Below are positions 10,796-23,466 of a stretch of DNA of 64,000 bases, piece after piece (the first letter of the stretch is position 1; each line of letters begins with the position of its first letter). Source of the DNA: Cenococcum geophilum 1.58. Lineage: Eukaryota; Ascomycota; Dothideomycetes; Gloniales; Gloniaceae. Both the position numbers and the translations under genes were made by a program. The stretch lies in NCBI GenBank assembly GCA_001692895.1, contig KV748180.1, positions 558,001 through 622,000 on the forward strand, written 5' to 3'. The notes beneath the pieces were generated by a model that searched no databases, had not been told where the DNA came from, and worked only from the letters and a program-made list of their open reading frames with translations.

Positions 10796-13700
10796 ATGGA
10801 TGCGCCTGCATTTTCTCTACAGCGCGCTCCTGACGACATCAACATCGCAGCATCCAACGAGTCTTTAGTTGAGTGTTTTCACAACGGCTGTATTTTCCAG
10901 TTAGCCATGCCCGATCATTTGAAGGAGTTTGCGGTTCGAGTGCGAAACGATTTCCTTACCTGTTTTGCCCAGAAGACAATCCAAGAGCCATGTTCAGACT
11001 TACAGTTTCTGGTACAATTTTTGAGATATATTGCGGGCCGAGAAGATGCGGCAACGGCTATGACTTCAGAGGTTTTTTCGAAAGTGGTAGAAAAGCTAGG
11101 AAATGAGCATTTACGGGGCAAGGACATTCACACGCGGGCAGCTGAACTATCAGCCGACTCGGGATTATCCAGCAAGCAAGAAGTCATTAGATCGTACTAC
11201 GAAGCCATGGGACGGGGTGCTGGAAGTCGAGTACCGCAACTTTTTGCAACATCTCATCCGTCCGAGCAAAGACCCATCTTCACAGTGTTTGGCGGCCAAG
11301 GGAACACTCAGCACTACTTCGAAGAATTCAGAGATCTGTACGCGACATACGGCCGCTTACTTGACGATATTCTGGACTATGCATCCATCATATTTGACCA
11401 ACTGCTTTGTGACGAGACAACAATCAATCAGTACCCGAATGGTATGGATTTCTTTACTTGGCTGAGGAAACCAGACTCAACGCCGGAGCAAGAATACTTG
11501 CTATCCGCCCCCGTGAGCTTTCCATTGATCGCACTAGGCCAGCTGACCAGCTTTTACGTCACCTGCAAGATCTGGCAGCTTACCCCAGGCGAGGTTGTCG
11601 ATAAATTGCACGGATCAACGGGCCACAGTCAAGGAATTATCGTGGCAGCAGGGATTGCTACGTGTAAGACCTGGGACGATTTCGAAGGCGCATTCAGATC
11701 ATGTTTAATAGCTCTTTTCTACACGGGTTGTCGCAGCCAACAACAATTTCCCAGGAAGACATCGTGGCAAAAGATGGTTCAGGGCCCAGTGTCCAGCTCG
11801 GAAGACGAACCTTCACCCATGATGAATATCATGCTTCTCTCTCAAGCGGATGTAGAGCTGCAAATTCATTCATTCAATCGACATCTTCCAGAAGACCAGC
11901 AAATAGCTATCGCACTCGTAAATGGACCACATAATATCGTTGTCGGTGGCCCACCGGAGTCATTGCGGAGTTTCAACTCGTGGCTTCAAAAGCTCCAAAA
12001 GCCTCAGGCGAACGGAGAGCAGTATAAATGGAAATCGTTTACGACACGCTACCTTCCGATCTCTGCGCCATTCCATACCTTCTATCTCGCGGATACCAAG
12101 TCCATCATTGTGAATGATATGGAACGACACAACATTATGATCAAACCTAGCGACCTGCTTATTCCCGTGTATGACAGCAGAACGGGTCGAGACCTAAGAG
12201 AAGTGGAAGAAGAAGCCCTGTTTCCGATACTCACAAACGCAATCACGACCGAAATGGTTGATTGGCCACGTGCTACTATGTTCCCGAATCGCAGTTGCAT
12301 CATTGATTTCGGGCCGGGTGAGACGTCAGGGGTCGGCATCCTTCTACATCGTACGAAAGAGGGAACAGGAACTCGAGTTATCCTAGCCGGGCCGCTTCAG
12401 GGTGCACTACCGCATGTGGGCTACAAGCCCGATTTATTCGAATCGCCATCTCCAACTTCTACCCAAAGATCTACTGATTGGTTGCGGGACTTTGCGCCAA
12501 CTCTGCTCTCCGACGCATCAGGGAGGACTATGGTCAGCACAAAGATGAGCCAGCTGTTGGGGGTTCCACCACTGATGGTCGCGGGAATGACCCCGACTAC
12601 GGTTCATCCCGATTTTGTCGCCGCTGTCATCAACGCAGGCTATCACGTCGAATTAGCCGCCGGAGGATATCATCGCGAAGAATCACTAGTCCAGGCTATC
12701 AAATCCATCGAAAGATCGATCCCGGCCGGCAAAGGGATCACAATAAACTTGATATACTCCGCGCCACGATCTATACAATGGCAGATACCTTTAGTCAAAG
12801 ATCTTATCGAAAAGGGTCACTTGATTGATGGTATTACATTGGGCGCCGGAGTGCCCTCGCTAGAAGTTGCCACCGGCTATATTGAGGATCTTGGTCTGAA
12901 GCACATTTCTTTCAAACCAGGGTCTGTGGAGGCAATCAAACAGGTCATTGTGCTTGCAAAGGCGCACCCCGGCTTCCCGATTTTGCTGCAATGGACAGGG
13001 GGGCGAGGAGGGGGGCATCATTCTACCGAAGACTTTCATGAGCCAATACTGCAGACATATGCTAGCATAAGAAGATGTCCTAACATTATCTTAGTTGCTG
13101 GCAGTGGTTTTGGTGGTGTCGATGATACGTACCCTTATCTGACTGGATCCTGGTCAGAGAAGTTCGGTCAACCTTGTATGCCCTTCGATGGCTGCCTCTT
13201 CGGGAGCCGCATGATGATTGCAAAAGAGGCACACACTTCTCTGGCAGCCAAACAGGCTATTTCCTCGACGGAAGGGGTCGAAGACGCGTTTTGGCAGTCT
13301 AGCAAAGGTATAATTACGGTTAAGTCAGAGATGGGCCAACCAATTCACAAGATTGCCACTCGTGGGGTCCAATTGTGGGCTGAGATGGACCGCAAAATCT
13401 TTTCGCTCGACAAAAGCAAGCAGCTTATCGAAATCAACCGTCAACGCAGCTACATCATCGAACGTCTTAACAAGGATTTTCAAAAGGTCTGGTTTGGTTA
13501 CGATTTCGCCAGTGGAAAACCTGTAGAACTCAAAGACATGTCTTATGCGGACGTTGCGAGGCGTATGCTGGAATTGCTTTACATTAAGAGGGGATCGCAG
13601 TGGATTGATCCATCCTATGTCACGCTCTTCGGGGATTTTATCCGACGTATCGAAGAAAGATTGCCACTCTCCAACTCAGAGCTGTCACAACCGATTTTTT

Positions 13701-16700
13701 CGAGTTACGCCGACTTTAACGATCCATTTGAGGCATTACGCAACCTCGCTCAAGCATACCGAGGAAGCCAGGTGCAGCTCGTCAATCAGGAGGACCAGGA
13801 GTATTTCCTGTCAATTTGTCGACGATCGGGCCAGAAGCCAGTCCCATTTATACCCGTTTTGGACGAGAATTTCGAGACTTGGTTCAAGAAAGATTCCTTA
13901 TGGCAGTCCGAATTCGTGGAAGCTGTGGTAGATGAAGACGTACAACGCACGTGCATTCTCCAAGGCCCCGTCGCTGTTTCCTACGCTACGCCAGAAAATA
14001 TCAATGAACCTGTCAGAGTTATCTTGGACCGGATTAATGACGGCCATGTTCAAAAAATCCTCCGTGATTCCTATGGTGGCCAACCAGAAACAGTTCCTTT
14101 TGTCGAGTTTTTTGGCCACCATGCTTCAGAATCTACCGCATGTCAAGATAATATCCAAATTACTACAGGACCAAGCTCTGCGACTTATAGTATACCCTCA
14201 GACATCGAAGACCTTCCACCATCAGAGGCGTGGTTCAATCTTCTAGCCGGGAACAAGCTCTCGTGGAGATATGCCGTCTTCAGAAGCTTAACAGTCATGA
14301 ATGGAAACCAGATGGTTCCGAACCCCATCCGTCAAGCATTTGCTCCAGCTCAGGGGTGTTCTGTCACGATCACGGATAAGTTACGCCACAACTACGTCTC
14401 TATCACCATGAGCAACAATATCTCTAGCAAAACTGATATTTCAATTGCCACCGAGCCGGGAAATAAGATCATCCTCCGCATGTTCTGCTACGACAACGCA
14501 TTGAACGAGCCTCTACCTCTGGAGTTTCGATTTTCCTATCACCCAGAGTCCCCTCATTCATTACTACACGAAGGTATTGAGGGCCGTGATGAGCGTATTT
14601 GCAACTTCTATCGGAAACTCTGGATCGGCAAATCCTACAAGACTCCGTTGCCAGCTGGGAAGCTAACCTACAAGACCAACGGGGGAGAAATGGTCATCAG
14701 GCAGGGTCTCGTTGAAAAGTTTTTGCAAACAATTGGCGGCGGCATGAGAAACATGGACCGAGATGGCTTGGTCCCCATGGATTTCGCTATCGTGGTTGGT
14801 TGGAAAGCTATCATGAAAGCCCTTTTGCTCGTTCAAGGGGATCTTTTGAAGCTAGTTCACTTATCCAACAAGTTTCGCATGTATCCGGGCGCCCGTCCTT
14901 TAAGAGTTGAGGAAAAAGCCGAGAGTTTTGCGAGGACGACCGCCGTCACAATTCAAGACTCTGGAAAGGTCGTCGAAATATGTTGCACAATCAGTAGAGA
15001 CCGCGTTCCAGTTATGGATGTCATATCTCAATTTCTCTACCGTGGGACGTATAGCGACTACTCGGAGTCGTTCCAAGCATTCAACGAAGATACTAGACAA
15101 ATCGAGTTCAGCTCACCAAGTCAGGCGAGTCTCTTGATATCGAAAGAGTGGATAACGTTCCACCATCCGGTTACACCAGAAACTCTCTGTGATAAAACAC
15201 TCGCTTTCGAGCTCGAGACTTTCTCTGCGCTGAAGTCGAGATCGTTGCACAGTCGCATACGAACAGTTGGCAAAGTGTTCGCGAATTCGCCGTCGGCGAG
15301 AGATCCTATCGAAATTGGCACGGTACACTACGATTCACTTGCCTCCCCAACTCCAACACTCGTGGACAACCCAGTTATAGGTTACCTCGAACGTCATGGG
15401 AAGGTTGTTCAACAACGAGTGATGCTGGAGAGTCCAACCTCCCTCAATCATGGGGATGAAGGCTTTGTTTTTGCCGCACCAAACAGCAACTCCGAATATT
15501 CTCGGATTTCGCAGGACTACAACCCTATTCACATCTCACCCGCCTTCGCTCGATACGCTGGGCTTCCAGGCCCTATAACGCATGGTATGCATACTAGCGC
15601 AATCATTCGTAGCATATGCGAAATGCGTTGCGCAGAAGGGAACCTGAACGCTATGAGAACCTTTAGTGCTTCATTTAGCGGTATGATCCAAGCAGGAGAT
15701 AAAATTGAGGTCCATCTGGCGCAAATAGCCATGGTTGAAGGGCGCAGAGTCATTTCGATTGAAGCACGGAATGTTGCTACGTCGGAGAAAGTCTTTGTGG
15801 GAGAGTGCGAGATCGAACAAACAGAGACCGCCTATATCTTTACTGGGCAAGGCAGCCAAGAAGTCAACATGGGGATGGACTTGTACGAAACAAGTGCGGT
15901 TGCGAAGCAAGTTTGGGACCGAGCTGACAAGCACTTTGACGAGACATACGGTATAAGCTACGAAATCCTCAATGGTTTGGAGAGGAGCTAACGCCTGCGC
16001 TAGGTTTCCGCATTACCGACATCGTCAAAAAGAATCCAAAGCAGCTCACGATACATTTCGGTGGAAGACGAGGGGCTGCAATACGCCAGAACTACCTCAA
16101 TATGACCTACGACTCTTACGATACAGCCGGTAACAAAACAACTAAACGCTTCTTCGACATCCATGAACGTAGTCCTTCGTACACTTATCGGCATCCGAAG
16201 GGGTTGTTGTTCTCTACGGAGTTTGCACAGCCCGCACTCACGGTGATGGAGAAAGCAGCTTTCGAAGACATGAACTCTAAAGGACTTATTTCCGAGGGCA
16301 GTAAATATGCTGGACACTCCCTTGGAGAATATGCTGCACTGGGCGCAATTGCCAATATAATGCCTCTGGAGCAAATCCTCTCCATTGTGTTCTACCGCGG
16401 CCTGTCGATGCAAGTGGCTGTCGAGCGTGACGAAGAGGGGAGGTCAGACTTTGGAATGATGGCCGTCGATCCTAGTCGAGTTACTAAGTGTAAGCAAAAT
16501 CGCGTGTATCAGGGATCTCATGGTTAATTTCTAACCTTTTTGCAGCATTTGGAATCGGGGAGCTTGAGTCTACAGTCTCTACGATTAGCCGGGGGACAAA
16601 CTCACTTCTCGAGATTGTCAACTACAATGTTTCCCAGCGACAATACGTGTGTGCTGGAACATTGCGTAACCTTCAAATCCTTACCGATGTCCTCAACGAA

Positions 16701-17069
16701 CTTGCCATGATATCAAATCCGACTGTTTCAGACCCTATGGATGACCTCATCAAGAGGCACGTAGCTCGCAATAGCTCTCAATCAAATCCAGTGACCTCCC
16801 TTGAACGGGGCAAAGCAACAGTTCCTCTCGCCGGAATTGACGTCCCCTTCCACTCCAGTTTTCTACGTCCCAACCTTGCAGCATTCCGCGAAGTCCTGGA
16901 GCAGAATATTCAACCGTCGTGGATGGATCCCGACAAACTTATTGGGAGATACATCCCGAATGTGACTGCGAGACCCTTTGATATTACGAAGGAAGCATTT
17001 GAATACGCGTGGGAAGTTACCAAGTCAGACCGTTTAAGAAAAGTTTTGGATAGTTGGCAGGAGGTTTAG
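10796..17069 (+). CDS. Fatty acid synthase beta subunit, cluster copy (3 exons)
   Basis: Exons are 10796-15950, 16004-16489 and 16546-17069, giving 2054 aa, close to the normal length of fungal FAS beta. Both introns (53 and 56 nt) have GTAnG-type donors and CTAAC branch sites. Domains in order: acetyltransferase with Ser278 in GHSQG; enoyl reductase (VAGMTP…, GGRGGGHH region); dehydratase hot-dog fold with the DYNPIH and THGM motifs; malonyl/palmitoyl transferase with Ser1824 in GHSLGEYAA. All four active-site regions look intact. The start is the ATG giving MDAPAF…, in a good context. It should combine with the alpha subunit from 4230-9437 into a dodecamer-type synthase in the cytosol. A second FAS pair beside a P450 and an aminotransferase indicates secondary rather than primary metabolism (inferred). 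Confidence 0.95.
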
Positions 17070-17907
17070 TGTGGGGGTCAAATCTGCTCTCCAGTAGGCG
17101 GCGTTTTATGGGTCGGTTATGGCGCATATATAAATATTTTACGATGTATACTAGCCAGTGATATAATCACATTGTCTCGATTTTGGTAGATAGACAGTGA
17201 ATTTGATTCTCATGTTAATATCTCTCCCGTCTTGAAAATTACATGTGTAACTCCTACGAGGCCTCACTAAAACTCCTTCCCTCCGCGCCTTCAACCGAAA
17301 ATGGGTAGTCAAAGTCCCATGATTCCCAGTTCTGTGAGTCGTGGCGACATCAGCAACAACTCGCCGCTTACGTGAGAGCGCAGCCGGCAGGCGCAGCCGC
17401 CTGTACAAACTTCACCAAGCCACGAAACGATTAATTACCGTAAACACGTTTCCGCCATTCCTGTCTCCCTCACCGCTTCAATAATTTTCTTTGCACGCCC
17501 CTGTGTAATACGATAATTTACGAGTCAAAATCCTAGGCCGCAAAGCCAGCTAGATCCAACAGACTAAGAGCGGGAATCCTACAAAGCTTAGCTAGAAAAT
17601 TGGTAAGCTGAGTAAGTTCTGTGACCGCAGCGGGACGTACCTTTTTTCCAATTGATTGCTAGAAGACAGCTACCTTAGCTGCGGCTTGGGTCCATGGTAT
17701 TGCTAAGATTAGAATTTTGTCCATTAATACTCTTTCGGGCAGTTGGGCCACGACCAAAAATAATCCTTAACATTTGAAGCTTCTACTTTTTATTTCGCTT
17801 CTTTCCTTCAGCATCTAATATAAAGTGTCGCCTGTAAAATTTTACAATTCCTAGCATATTCTTCTTGAAATCTTCGAATCAATAAGCAGCGAATAGGAAC
17901 CAGCAAA
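17070..17907 (+). promoter_or_regulatory. FAS-beta 3' flank and aminotransferase promoter
   Basis: This 838-bp stretch has no gene. TTACGTGA at 17368-17375 differs by one base from the TGACGTGA type of motif. The leader just upstream of the aminotransferase ATG is AT- and CT-rich. Open frames at 17151-17408 and 17808-18023 on the minus strand are not supported by any family feature. Confidence 0.45.
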
Positions 17908-19291
17908 ATGTTTCCACCGTCTCCACTTGAGTCCATCGGTGAGTACTTTCCTCCACCCTTCAGTCTTGATGGTTTCCCTTCTTTATTCAAATCACGGTCT
18001 ATACAACATACTAATTGGGTCACTATTGCTGTTTAGACTGGAACCGTCTTGGCATAGCAATTCAAGACAGTGGTAAGTGCATCCGATCCAACGCTATTTG
18101 ATACAAACATTTTAACTGATGGTACCTCGAGTCAACGGTCACGTGGAGTCAACATATAAGGTTTCGACTGGGGAGTGGAGCGCTCCAAAATTTGTTCAAG
18201 ACCCGTACATACGGGTTCACGGCCTTGCACCTGCTCTTAATTATGGTACGTCACGCACTCTAGTTTTGTTCTGCCCAGTGTGGAAGTCTGTTCTTGCGCC
18301 GTCAAAGTTGCTTACTCAAAAATCAGGGCAACAAGCATACGAAGGACTTAAGGCGCACCGCTCGCCTTCAGGAGACATTCTCCTCTTTCGTCCGACGGCC
18401 CACGCCAACCGTCTTAGTCACAGCGCAAGCTACGTCTCAATTCCTCCAGTGCCAGCGGAGCATTTCTTGAAATGCGTCAAGCTCGCCGTGGGGAGGAATG
18501 CGGAGTGGGTAGCTCCTCACACAACTGAGGCTTTGCTATACATCCGCCCACTCGTTTTCGGAAGCAGTGGTCACCTCGCGCTGACCGCGCCGACCGAATT
18601 CACCTTCGCCGTCTACGTGCAGCCCGGAACGACGTACCACGGTGTGCAGCCTCTTCCCGCCGTGGTGATTGAGGAGTTCGACCGCGCAGCACCGCGCGGC
18701 ACTGGCGGCGCTAAGGTTGGAGGCAATTATGCTCCTGTGATCCGCTGGACCGACAAGGCGCGGAGCGAGGGCTTCGCGGTAACTCTGCATCTGGACGCTC
18801 AGACGCGGACGTGCGTTGAAGAATTCTCGACCAGCGGGTTCATCGGGATCAAGAAGGATGGAGAGGCTGTAACAGTCGTGGTGCCGGACAGCAAGAACAT
18901 CGTCGAGAGCATCACTTCCGACAGCTGCCTGGCGCTGGCGGAGTCTTTCAATTGGAAGGTTGAGCGGCGGGAAATTCCCTGGAGTGAGTGCAAGTCCTTT
19001 GGCGAAGTTATTGCTGTGGGAACTGCGGCATCGTTGTTGCCCATCAGATCGCTCTCGAGGCCAGGAACGGGGGAGACGTTTGTTTACGGCGACAAGACCG
19101 GCGAGTGCACTCTTAAGCTTGGAACAGCGCTCAGGAACATTATGAAGGGGAAGACAGAGGACCAATTTGGTTGGACATCACAGGTCCGGGAGAGTGATCT
19201 GCTGCTGGACAACGTCGCTGCTGAAGTAGCCAATGGCGACACTGCCAATGGTGTCAACGACGAGCTCGAACATGCCAATGGCTCAGAGTAG
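17908..19291 (+). CDS. Branched-chain-type (fold-type IV PLP) aminotransferase, TOXF-like (4 exons)
   Basis: Exons are 17908-17938, 18037-18072, 18132-18245 and 18327-19291, giving 381 aa. Exons 1 and 2 are tiny and only appear after joining MFPPSPLESI-DWNRLGIAI-DSVNGHVE, the usual family N-terminus. Intron 3 (18246-18326, 81 nt) is in frame without a stop; removing it restores NYGQQAYEG (59-67). Lys190 in GGAKVGGNYAP is the expected Schiff-base lysine, and CVEEFST (Glu225/226) is the PLP N1-contact region. The family moves an amino group from a branched-chain amino acid or glutamate to a 2-oxo acid. TOXF in the HC-toxin cluster and the aminotransferase of the apicidin cluster are members found beside FAS genes. 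I infer amination of a FAS-derived 2-oxo acid. A housekeeping BCAT is possible, but the gene context argues against it. Confidence 0.93.
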
Positions 19292-20505
19292 GTTGACGGG
19301 ACTGAGAAATCCAACGGCGCTGGTTAGGTTAGAATAGCTGTGTAATTTACATTAAGGTCTCCAATAATTATACACCCCCCAAACGATACACGGCCACCCC
19401 ATCTCATTGGTTTAACTCATCCTCAGTGTTTTTATCAGTATTCGATACTGATTACACTTATTGAAATATTGAATATTGACATTCAATATTCAACACCAAT
19501 ATAAAATGTTCAATACTGAAAGTTATTGAATATTGAATATTTTTGGAATTGAGGTAGTAGAAATACGGCCTAGAGGCTCGGTAAATGACTCTTAAGTCTC
19601 TTAATAATACCTGCTTATTTTAAATTTATTAGGTAACCCCATATAAAGTTAAAATTACTAAATATTAAACCTGGGTTTACAAGTCATCGCACATAGTATC
19701 TTTAAATTTTGCACCCCTATACTTTCTCCACCTTTGTAATCAACACCATGCCTTCCTTACCTTTTAGTATTACTAAGTGTTTTTAGGGAGCCGTTGAACA
19801 ATTACATGGGACCGTATAAAGCTTGGAAGTCTAAATATTAAACGTACGGAGTGCTTACAGAGTTGGTTAAGAAGCCATATTACCGCCGGCGGTAGACTTA
19901 TAGCTGTGGACGTAGTAGCTGAGACTCTTGAGCGTACACGACTCTTAAGCAATTAAATACAACACCAAGCCAAATCACTACGCTGACGATATTGGCAGTG
20001 ATCTACTTGGAGCGGGGTCTATTTGGGGCTCCAATATGGATTCGCCTTCGATGTGGATTTGGATTGGGCCTTCTGGTTGGTGGATTGGAGTGGATCTACG
20101 GTTGATTTGACTCTTGGAGCTCCAGATCTATACCCAATTCGAACTGCGGCTGAGGAGGAATAGAGCGCTGAGAGGTCAGTGCAAAAGAAGAAGCCAATCG
20201 GCAAGTCTCTTAACTCTACCACTGACTCACTGTCTAATAAGTAGTGTATTAGCCATAGAATCTAGGACACCTAGCCATCCTGCCACTGCTGCCGTTGCTT
20301 CTGCTGTTGCGGCTCTGCATCTACACTTATTATTGTGGTATTATATTCGACTTTCCTACCTCCGCGATGGAACGATTTCTCTCAGTACGACCTCCACCAT
20401 TTGACGACGTTATCCTTGCCCCAAAATCAATCAATTCAAAAGCCGACGACAAAGGAGGTGGTTAAATTCAAGCTGTAGGGCAAGAATTACATTCGATGTA
20501 ATGCC
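19292..20505. other. AT-rich transition zone downstream of the cluster
   Basis: There is no gene. Composition shifts sharply from the coding block to AT-rich DNA. Palindromic runs of TTGAATATTGA and its complement occupy about 19440-19550 and resemble those inside the hAT-like element at 20506. This is the right boundary of the undecayed block. Confidence 0.5.
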
Positions 20506-20943
20506 CAGGGCTTCCATTAATATTCAATATCAGTATAAAGCCGTATTGATATTGATATTGAATAGTAATTCAGTATTGAAAAGATATTGAATATTAAATT
20601 TTTGTCAAGCCTCCATACAAATATAGGCTGCGAACCGTGCATAATTAAGGCCTTAGCATAAACGTACGCCCAAAACGGACACCTTACATCCATAATAGCC
20701 ACCTTATATTGTCCTATAGCCTTTATACACCTTATTATACTCTACTGCGTATAGCAGAGTATATATTTCTAATACTCATTATAGCAGAATCCATAAAACT
20801 GGCTATTTTATGTACTTTTATATATTCTCTTTCAATATTCAATATCTTTCAGTATTGAACATGTCGTATTGATATTGATATTGAAAGTTCAATATTCAAT
20901 ATTCAATATCAATAAGCAATATTTAATACTGATGGAAGCCCTG
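20506..20943. mobile_element. Non-autonomous hAT-like element (438 bp) with 8-bp TSD
   Basis: The ends are CAGGGCTTCCAT and ATGGAAGCCCTG, a 12-bp perfect terminal inverted repeat starting with the CAGGG typical of hAT elements. It is flanked by GTAATGCC (20498-20505) and GTAACGCC (20944-20951), an 8-bp duplication with one C/T difference. The interior is AT-rich with repeated TTGATATTGAATA blocks and has no coding capacity. Confidence 0.85.
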
Positions 20944-21819
20944 GTAACGCCCTAACGAAGAAACCGAAGCATATGAAGTAACGTACGTTACCTATATGGC
21001 TTTGGGGTGAGGATCTTTAGCAGCTGTAAGATTCTCTTAGAGGACCGTTGCTCTCGCTTGCAAATGGATATTATTAAGGCCGAGTGCCTCCGCCACTGGT
21101 ATGGGCCTCCGCGTAAGGGCACGTTTGATAATATAGATGTTGGAGTTACAGAGGGAGAGCCTACATAAATGGTATTACTAAAGGAGGCTTAAAGGCTCAA
21201 GTTACCGCGTATAAGGAAGCTATGGAGGAAGTCGCAAAGGCAGCAGCAGAGGCAGCAGCAAATGCAGTAGCAGAGGCACCTCTGGGTGGGCTAGGTGGGC
21301 TGGGTGAGCTAGTGGCTATAGAGCCAGATGATGACGAGAGTGAGAGCCACGATGAGGGCGTATATGCTGCCTTTGAGGAGGCGATTGAGGTAGAAGATCA
21401 GGAAGCTTCTTGTGTAGAGGCTTTGTGATTTGGGGTTGATTGGTACGTTCTTCCTTCCTTACCTTTTTCCTCATCTTCTGCCAAGACTTACTATTTATAG
21501 TATATATTTGATCTGGAGTCATGTTGGAGTCCTGGAGGTCCACCGCCTCCCCGGCGTATGGAGTGGATTTGGGGGTCAAATCCACTCCAGTCCAGTCCAA
21601 TAAGATCACTGGATATTGGTGGGAGATTGGTCGAATTTTAAAGCTCCGCAGAGCCCAATTTTTATATGCTAAGGCTCTATATATTAGATTCAATAATCAA
21701 TAATTAATATTCAATATATTTTTAGTATGAGTCAGCGATTTAATATAAATATCAATACGACCTTATATTGATGTTGAATATTGATAAAAACACAGAGTAC
21801 CTTCCTAGACCTCTACGCG
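20944..21819. other. AT-rich region with a short Ala/Glu-rich frame and a 13-bp hairpin
   Basis: A 68-codon frame at 21222-21428 encodes an acidic Ala/Gly-rich peptide that I do not recognise; it is probably a transposon remnant. A perfect 13-bp hairpin pairs 21559-21571 with 21577-21589 (TGGAGTGGATTTG arms, 5-nt loop). TTGATATTGAATA palindromes recur near 21690-21790. Confidence 0.35.
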
Positions 21820-22688
21820 TTATAGATGTATTTTTATAGTAGTAATAGCGCCTATTTAGTGGAGCGCTTCTTTCTTGCCCTAAAGTAATTTAAAGGTAGT
21901 AGTCTAAAGGTCTCTACCGCGTAAAATATTCTCTTGGTAACTATAGACTTTAGTATTTTACTTAATATAGATAGTAGAGAGATAGGCCTCTATATCCTTA
22001 CCCTTATATAGTCTCCTTTATTTGGCTTTTTGGGCGGTATAATCTTAGCATTTCTCTATTAGTTGGGAAGGTTGCCCTTATCTAATAAGGTCTAAAAGAA
22101 GAGCAGAACTTTACCTTTTATTACCGGCTATATTTGCCTCTACACTATTGCTAGTAGGCCGTTATCCCCTAGCGCTTTCTATGGCTTTACTATTAATATC
22201 TTCCGTTTTACCTCTTCCACTATAAGGCGCGGTATTAGTATTAGCGTTTGTTAAGGCCGTAGGCCCTTATTCTCTATTCCTGCTAGCAGCGGGGGAAAGA
22301 ACGTAGTTAATAGCTTCGCTACTTACTTATCTTTACCTTCTATAGTAAATCTATTTATTTATACTAATAGTGGTATCTTATTAAACGCTAAGTTGCCGCT
22401 TAGGTTAAGGTATTTTGCTACTTGCCAAATATTTACGTTATTAGCTAGGAAGTTATTCTAATATATCCTTTTCTATTTCCGTATTATATTATAGTATTCC
22501 TTTAAGGCCTCCTTTTACTCGTTATTTTAGTTTTAATAGTATCTAGCCTACTTAGCATTAGTTCTTTACCTAGTTTCTCTAATAAGTATATACCTAGCGG
22601 AGCTTTATAAGGTCTGTTATTTACTACCCTTTTATATATAGTAAAGGTCTAGCTTTTAGAGTTAATATATAGACTACCTCTAGCACTA
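21820..22688 (-). pseudogene. LINE (non-LTR retrotransposon) reverse transcriptase relic
   Basis: On the minus strand, broken translation gives a segment like CLDLGxxPxxWxxAKIIPLKKPNKGDYxxxRxYRPISLL, the entry of LINE reverse transcriptases. It is preceded by an FFPP-type stretch and a weak endonuclease tail. Many TAG/TAA codons replace Trp and Gln, as expected from RIP. The relic is cut by insertion of Gypsy-A at 22689 (TSD CACTA). Confidence 0.65.
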
Positions 22689-22965
22689 TATTAGCGACTT
22701 AGTCAATTAAGGCACGAGCACGGCAAGAGGGACGCGCAAGCCTATATAATTGGTAGTTTATAAATAAAGATCTAAAGCTAGAGAAAGGAAAGGAGACGGA
22801 GAATAGCGCCGCTTAACGTTATATACAATCCTCTAGTTATATAATAGCAATTATTTAAAACTATATAAAACTATCTATAACTATCCGCTATAATCCACTA
22901 ATATCTATTAGCTATAATCTACTAGTTTCCATCAATATTTATTAATTTCTACTAGCGCCGTAATA
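22689..22965 (-). repeat. 3' LTR of Gypsy-A
   Basis: 277 bp, matching 36124-36400 in length and in most positions. It carries more TA transitions than its partner, so RIP has hit the two copies unequally. Internally it shares blocks (CTAAAGCTAG, AAAGGAAAGGAG) with the reverse complement of the Gypsy-B LTR, so the two families are related. Confidence 0.9.
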
Positions 22966-23466
22966 TTACCCCCCCTCTAAAAAAGCCTGCCCTTAGGCTT
23001 TATACGTCCGTATTATATCTATAAGGTATTCTTATCTTTATGCTTAATAGGTAGCTTATTATCTTTACTATTCTAGCACTTTATTTACTTGTTAAGGTAC
23101 TTTAGGGGCTTAGGTTTATTAGGGTAACAGCTATAAAACTTTTAAAGCTTATAGGGACTACCTATAAAGTTCTATATAGGGTACTAAGTGGGGTTTAGGT
23201 TGTACCCTTTCTAACTAATACAATATTTTAATATTCCCCTTATAAGCTTATAGGCTAGTATTTCTTTAATTTTCTATTTATCGTTACTATTAACTTAGAT
23301 TGGTAGAGGAGGTTTATCCTTTTATCTAGGTAATAGGTTATTTACGGCTTTTTATAGTTTATTTAAAGAGAATAGGGTAGACCTTAATTAAATCTGGGAG
23401 CTTTACTTTATATAAGTTGCCTATTTTTTTAAGAACCTTATATAGTCCTACTATTTAATAGTTTAG

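Noticed and set aside
3062-17907. HC-toxin-type regulator boxes (ATCTCNCGNA) in the cluster promoters
   Set aside because: I scanned the three promoter regions by eye and found no full match on either strand.
21222-21428. 68-codon Ala/Glu-rich frame as a gene
   Set aside because: It is short, low in complexity and set in decayed repeats; no family is recognised.
19434-21795. A 2.4-kb transposon with GTGTTTTTATC-like inverted ends
   Set aside because: The ends match over 12 of 13 bases, but the flanking 8-mers do not match, so no target duplication supports it.
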